Below are positions 62,590-64,000 of a DNA stretch of 64,000 bases, one piece after another (the first letter of the stretch is position 1; each line of letters begins with the position of its first letter). The notes below the pieces were generated by a model. It saw nothing but the letters and a program-made list of their open reading frames with translations, did not search any database and was not told the origin of the DNA. The stretch is from an uncultured Brevibacillus sp. (GTDB lineage: Bacteria; Bacillota; Bacilli; Brevibacillales; Brevibacillaceae): positions 124,001 through 188,000 of the forward strand of contig NZ_CANMZW010000007.1 in the NCBI RefSeq assembly GCF_947502445.1, given 5' to 3'. The translations under genes and the position numbers were made by a program.

Positions 62590-63378
62590 ATGAAAAATGC
62601 CCATCCCAGCTTTGCTTTGCTTGTATTTCTATTACTGGGTCTGCTTCCGTTTCTGTTTCAGGACCCCCGGGCACTCGTCGTGGTTTGGGTGTTCAACCTG
62701 GCGCTGATCGCCAAGCTAGGCTGGAAGCGATCACTGGTCAAGGCATACATGCTTGTGGGAGGAATTGGAGCACTTTTTGCGACAATTACCTGGTTGCCGT
62801 TCACACATATAGGAACGCCATATTGGAGCAGTGAAATCCCTGTCATTCACTATCCACTGCAAATTACGAATGTCGGCGTGCTTTGGGCGATGGGAATGGG
62901 GCTTCGCCTGGCGAATGTGGCGCTGTTCTCGATGTACTACCTATTCACGACTTCTCCGCGAGATATTGCGATGGGGCTTCGGGGGATTGGCGTTCCTTTT
63001 TCAGTGAGTTTTTTGCTCTCCCTCATTTTTCGTTTTATTCCGCTCGTCAAAAATGATCTGGCAACCATTCGGGAAGCGCAGATGGTGCGAGGAATGACAA
63101 CGAATGAGGGGAGCGTTCCGGAACGCATCAAGAAGTATAGCTTTCTCATGGTTCCACTCATCTTCAGCTCGCTCAAAAGAGTGCCTTTGATCGCCAATGC
63201 GCTGGATGCCAAAGGCTTTCGCATGCGGAATCCCCGGCATCGCTTCTATCGGAGCAAACGCTGGCGAGCCTCAGAAGTCGTGACGTTGTTTATAGGATTT
63301 GCCTTGTTTGCGGCTCTCTTCTATTTTGCGCGCATACACCCTGATCATCTCGGAATATTGATCCCCGGACGCATTTAA
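62590..63378 (+). CDS. ECF transporter T component (EcfT-like)
   Basis: This 262-residue integral membrane scaffold subunit links the S component to the ATPases. It has about five hydrophobic segments and two cytoplasmic coupling helices: IREAQMVRGM near 158-167 and IANALDAKGFRMR near 200-212. These match the Ala-Arg-Gly type motifs of EcfT, with Lys replacing Arg in the second. Its operon order S-A-A-T is complete, so this is a dedicated (group I) ECF importer. Confidence 0.9.
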   Translation: MKNAHPSFALLVFLLLGLLPFLFQDPRALVVVWVFNLALIAKLGWKRSLVKAYMLVGGIGALFATITWLPFTHIGTPYWSSEIPVIHYPLQITNVGVLWAMGMGLRLANVALFSMYYLFTTSPRDIAMGLRGIGVPFSVSFLLSLIFRFIPLVKNDLATIREAQMVRGMTTNEGSVPERIKKYSFLMVPLIFSSLKRVPLIANALDAKGFRMRNPRHRFYRSKRWRASEVVTLFIGFALFAALFYFARIHPDHLGILIPGRI

Positions 63379-63392
63379 AAGGAGAGAAACAG

Positions 63393-64000
63393 ATGAATCA
63401 AACCATGTTTGAACGTATCAATCGGTTACAGATGGGATCGGGTATTCTCGAATACGGAGTGGTCGGGGCGCCTGATGCTCCGGCCCTTTTATTGCTGCAC
63501 GCGATTCGCAATACAAAGCTGCTTTTTGCCGGGATCATTCCTGAGCTCTCAGCGAAATACCGTGTTATAGCCGTCGATCTGCGCGGGCATGGCGGTTCTG
63601 TTGCGGTGGAGCCGTTTACGTTTGAGCAAATCGTAAACGATCTCGTGTGCTTACTGGATGCAGAAAAGCTGGAACAGGCTACGGTAGTCGCTGCTTCGTT
63701 TGCAGCGGTTCCGGCACAGATACTGGCTGTTCGTGAGCCGCAGCGCGTTTCCAGTCTGATTTTGCTGGACGGGGGCTATTATTCCTTGGGAGAGGTACCA
63801 GGGTTTGACTTGGACAGTGTGGTTTCCAGATTGGATGCAACCCGGTTTGCTTCTGTCGCGAATGCGGAGCGCCAATTCGCTGATCGATACAGTGCACACT
63901 GGATGCCGGCTGGCTGGATGAAAGAAGAGTTAGTGCAAGCAGAGGAAGACAGCTATCGGTATCGACTACCGAAAGCGGCGTTTGCGGCCTATTTTCAGGA
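63393..64000 (+). CDS. Alpha/beta-hydrolase-fold protein (N-terminal part)
   Basis: The gene starts at ATG 63393 behind AAGGAGAG and runs open to the window end, giving at least 202 residues. The fold is recognised by ALLLLHAIRNTK (usual LHG oxyanion loop altered to LHA), YRVIAVDLRGHGGSV near 62 and the elbow strand ATVVAASFAAVPAQIL near 96. The nucleophile elbow reads AASFA instead of G-X-S-X-G, so catalysis may be altered or lost. It is 14 bp after ecfT and is likely co-transcribed, perhaps acting on the imported compound. Confidence 0.82.
   Translation, partial: MNQTMFERINRLQMGSGILEYGVVGAPDAPALLLLHAIRNTKLLFAGIIPELSAKYRVIAVDLRGHGGSVAVEPFTFEQIVNDLVCLLDAEKLEQATVVAASFAAVPAQILAVREPQRVSSLILLDGGYYSLGEVPGFDLDSVVSRLDATRFASVANAERQFADRYSAHWMPAGWMKEELVQAEEDSYRYRLPKAAFAAYFQ

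Noticed and set aside
1..64000. tRNA, rRNA, CRISPR arrays, phage genes or intact insertion sequences
   Set aside because: None could be recognised on either strand by reading; a covariance or repeat search would be needed to exclude small ones.

Overview
The window looks like chromosomal DNA from a Brevibacillus-like member of the Bacilli. Gene content is Gram-positive throughout: lipoproteins with lipoboxes, strong AGGAGG-type ribosome binding sites, GTG and TTG starts, a GlpP antiterminator, PurR-type boxes, a Btr-like AraC regulator and class-I riboswitches. The genus is inferred from overall gene content and protein flavour, not from a marker gene. No rRNA, tRNA, CRISPR array, prophage or intact insertion sequence was seen.

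Region 1 (1-12.4 kb) is the downstream part of an ethanolamine-utilisation microcompartment locus. It runs eutL (cut by the window edge), an extended BMC shell protein, eutE, eutM, a PduL-type phosphotransacylase, a protein of unknown function, eutN, eutS, eutP, the EutW/EutV sensor kinase and ANTAR antiterminator pair, eutA, eutB, eutC and a malate dehydrogenase. The eutA leader carries an intrinsic terminator overlapping an ANTAR-type hexaloop hairpin, so EutV probably acts there.

Region 2 (12.4-31.4 kb) is a mosaic of short metabolic units. It holds a PPOX flavin-fold protein, a secreted HAD phosphatase, an aminopeptidase-like protein and cardiolipin synthase. A Rieske oxygenase is divergent from an NCS2 nucleobase permease across a PurR-type operator. 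An iron-siderophore binding lipoprotein with a Fur box is followed upstream by a Btr-like regulator. RocB, an IclR regulator, a DDAH-type amidinohydrolase and an amino-acid permease form a likely arginine or methylarginine cluster. A PLP enzyme and an ALO-type FAD oxidase are translationally coupled.

Region 3 (31.4-49.6 kb) is rich in RNA regulation. A guanine-class purine riboswitch with ON-switch architecture precedes a COG2509-like FAD dehydrogenase. A canonical SAM-I riboswitch precedes a six-gene unit: BMP lipoprotein, ABC ATPase, two permeases, a YedY/sulfite-oxidase-fold molybdoenzyme and a nucleoside phosphorylase. I read this as a sulfur-nucleoside uptake and salvage operon. Next is a GlpP-type antiterminated operon for glycerol-3-phosphate or glycerophosphodiester uptake (glpP, HAD phosphatase, ugpC, ugpA, ugpE, ugpB, glpQ).

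Region 4 (49.6-64 kb) holds a chemoreceptor, a secreted gamma-glutamyltransferase with a c-di-GMP-I riboswitch upstream, an AT-rich stretch with a decayed serine protease gene, an MBL hydrolase, a SET protein, glutaminyl-tRNA synthetase, an APC permease, a 208-bp palindromic element, and a complete ECF transporter (S, A, A, T) followed by an alpha/beta-hydrolase cut by the window end. The best candidates for undescribed biology are the SAM-controlled operon, the guanine-class ON switch, the c-di-GMP-controlled gamma-glutamyltransferase, and a protein module shared by two neighbouring eut proteins.
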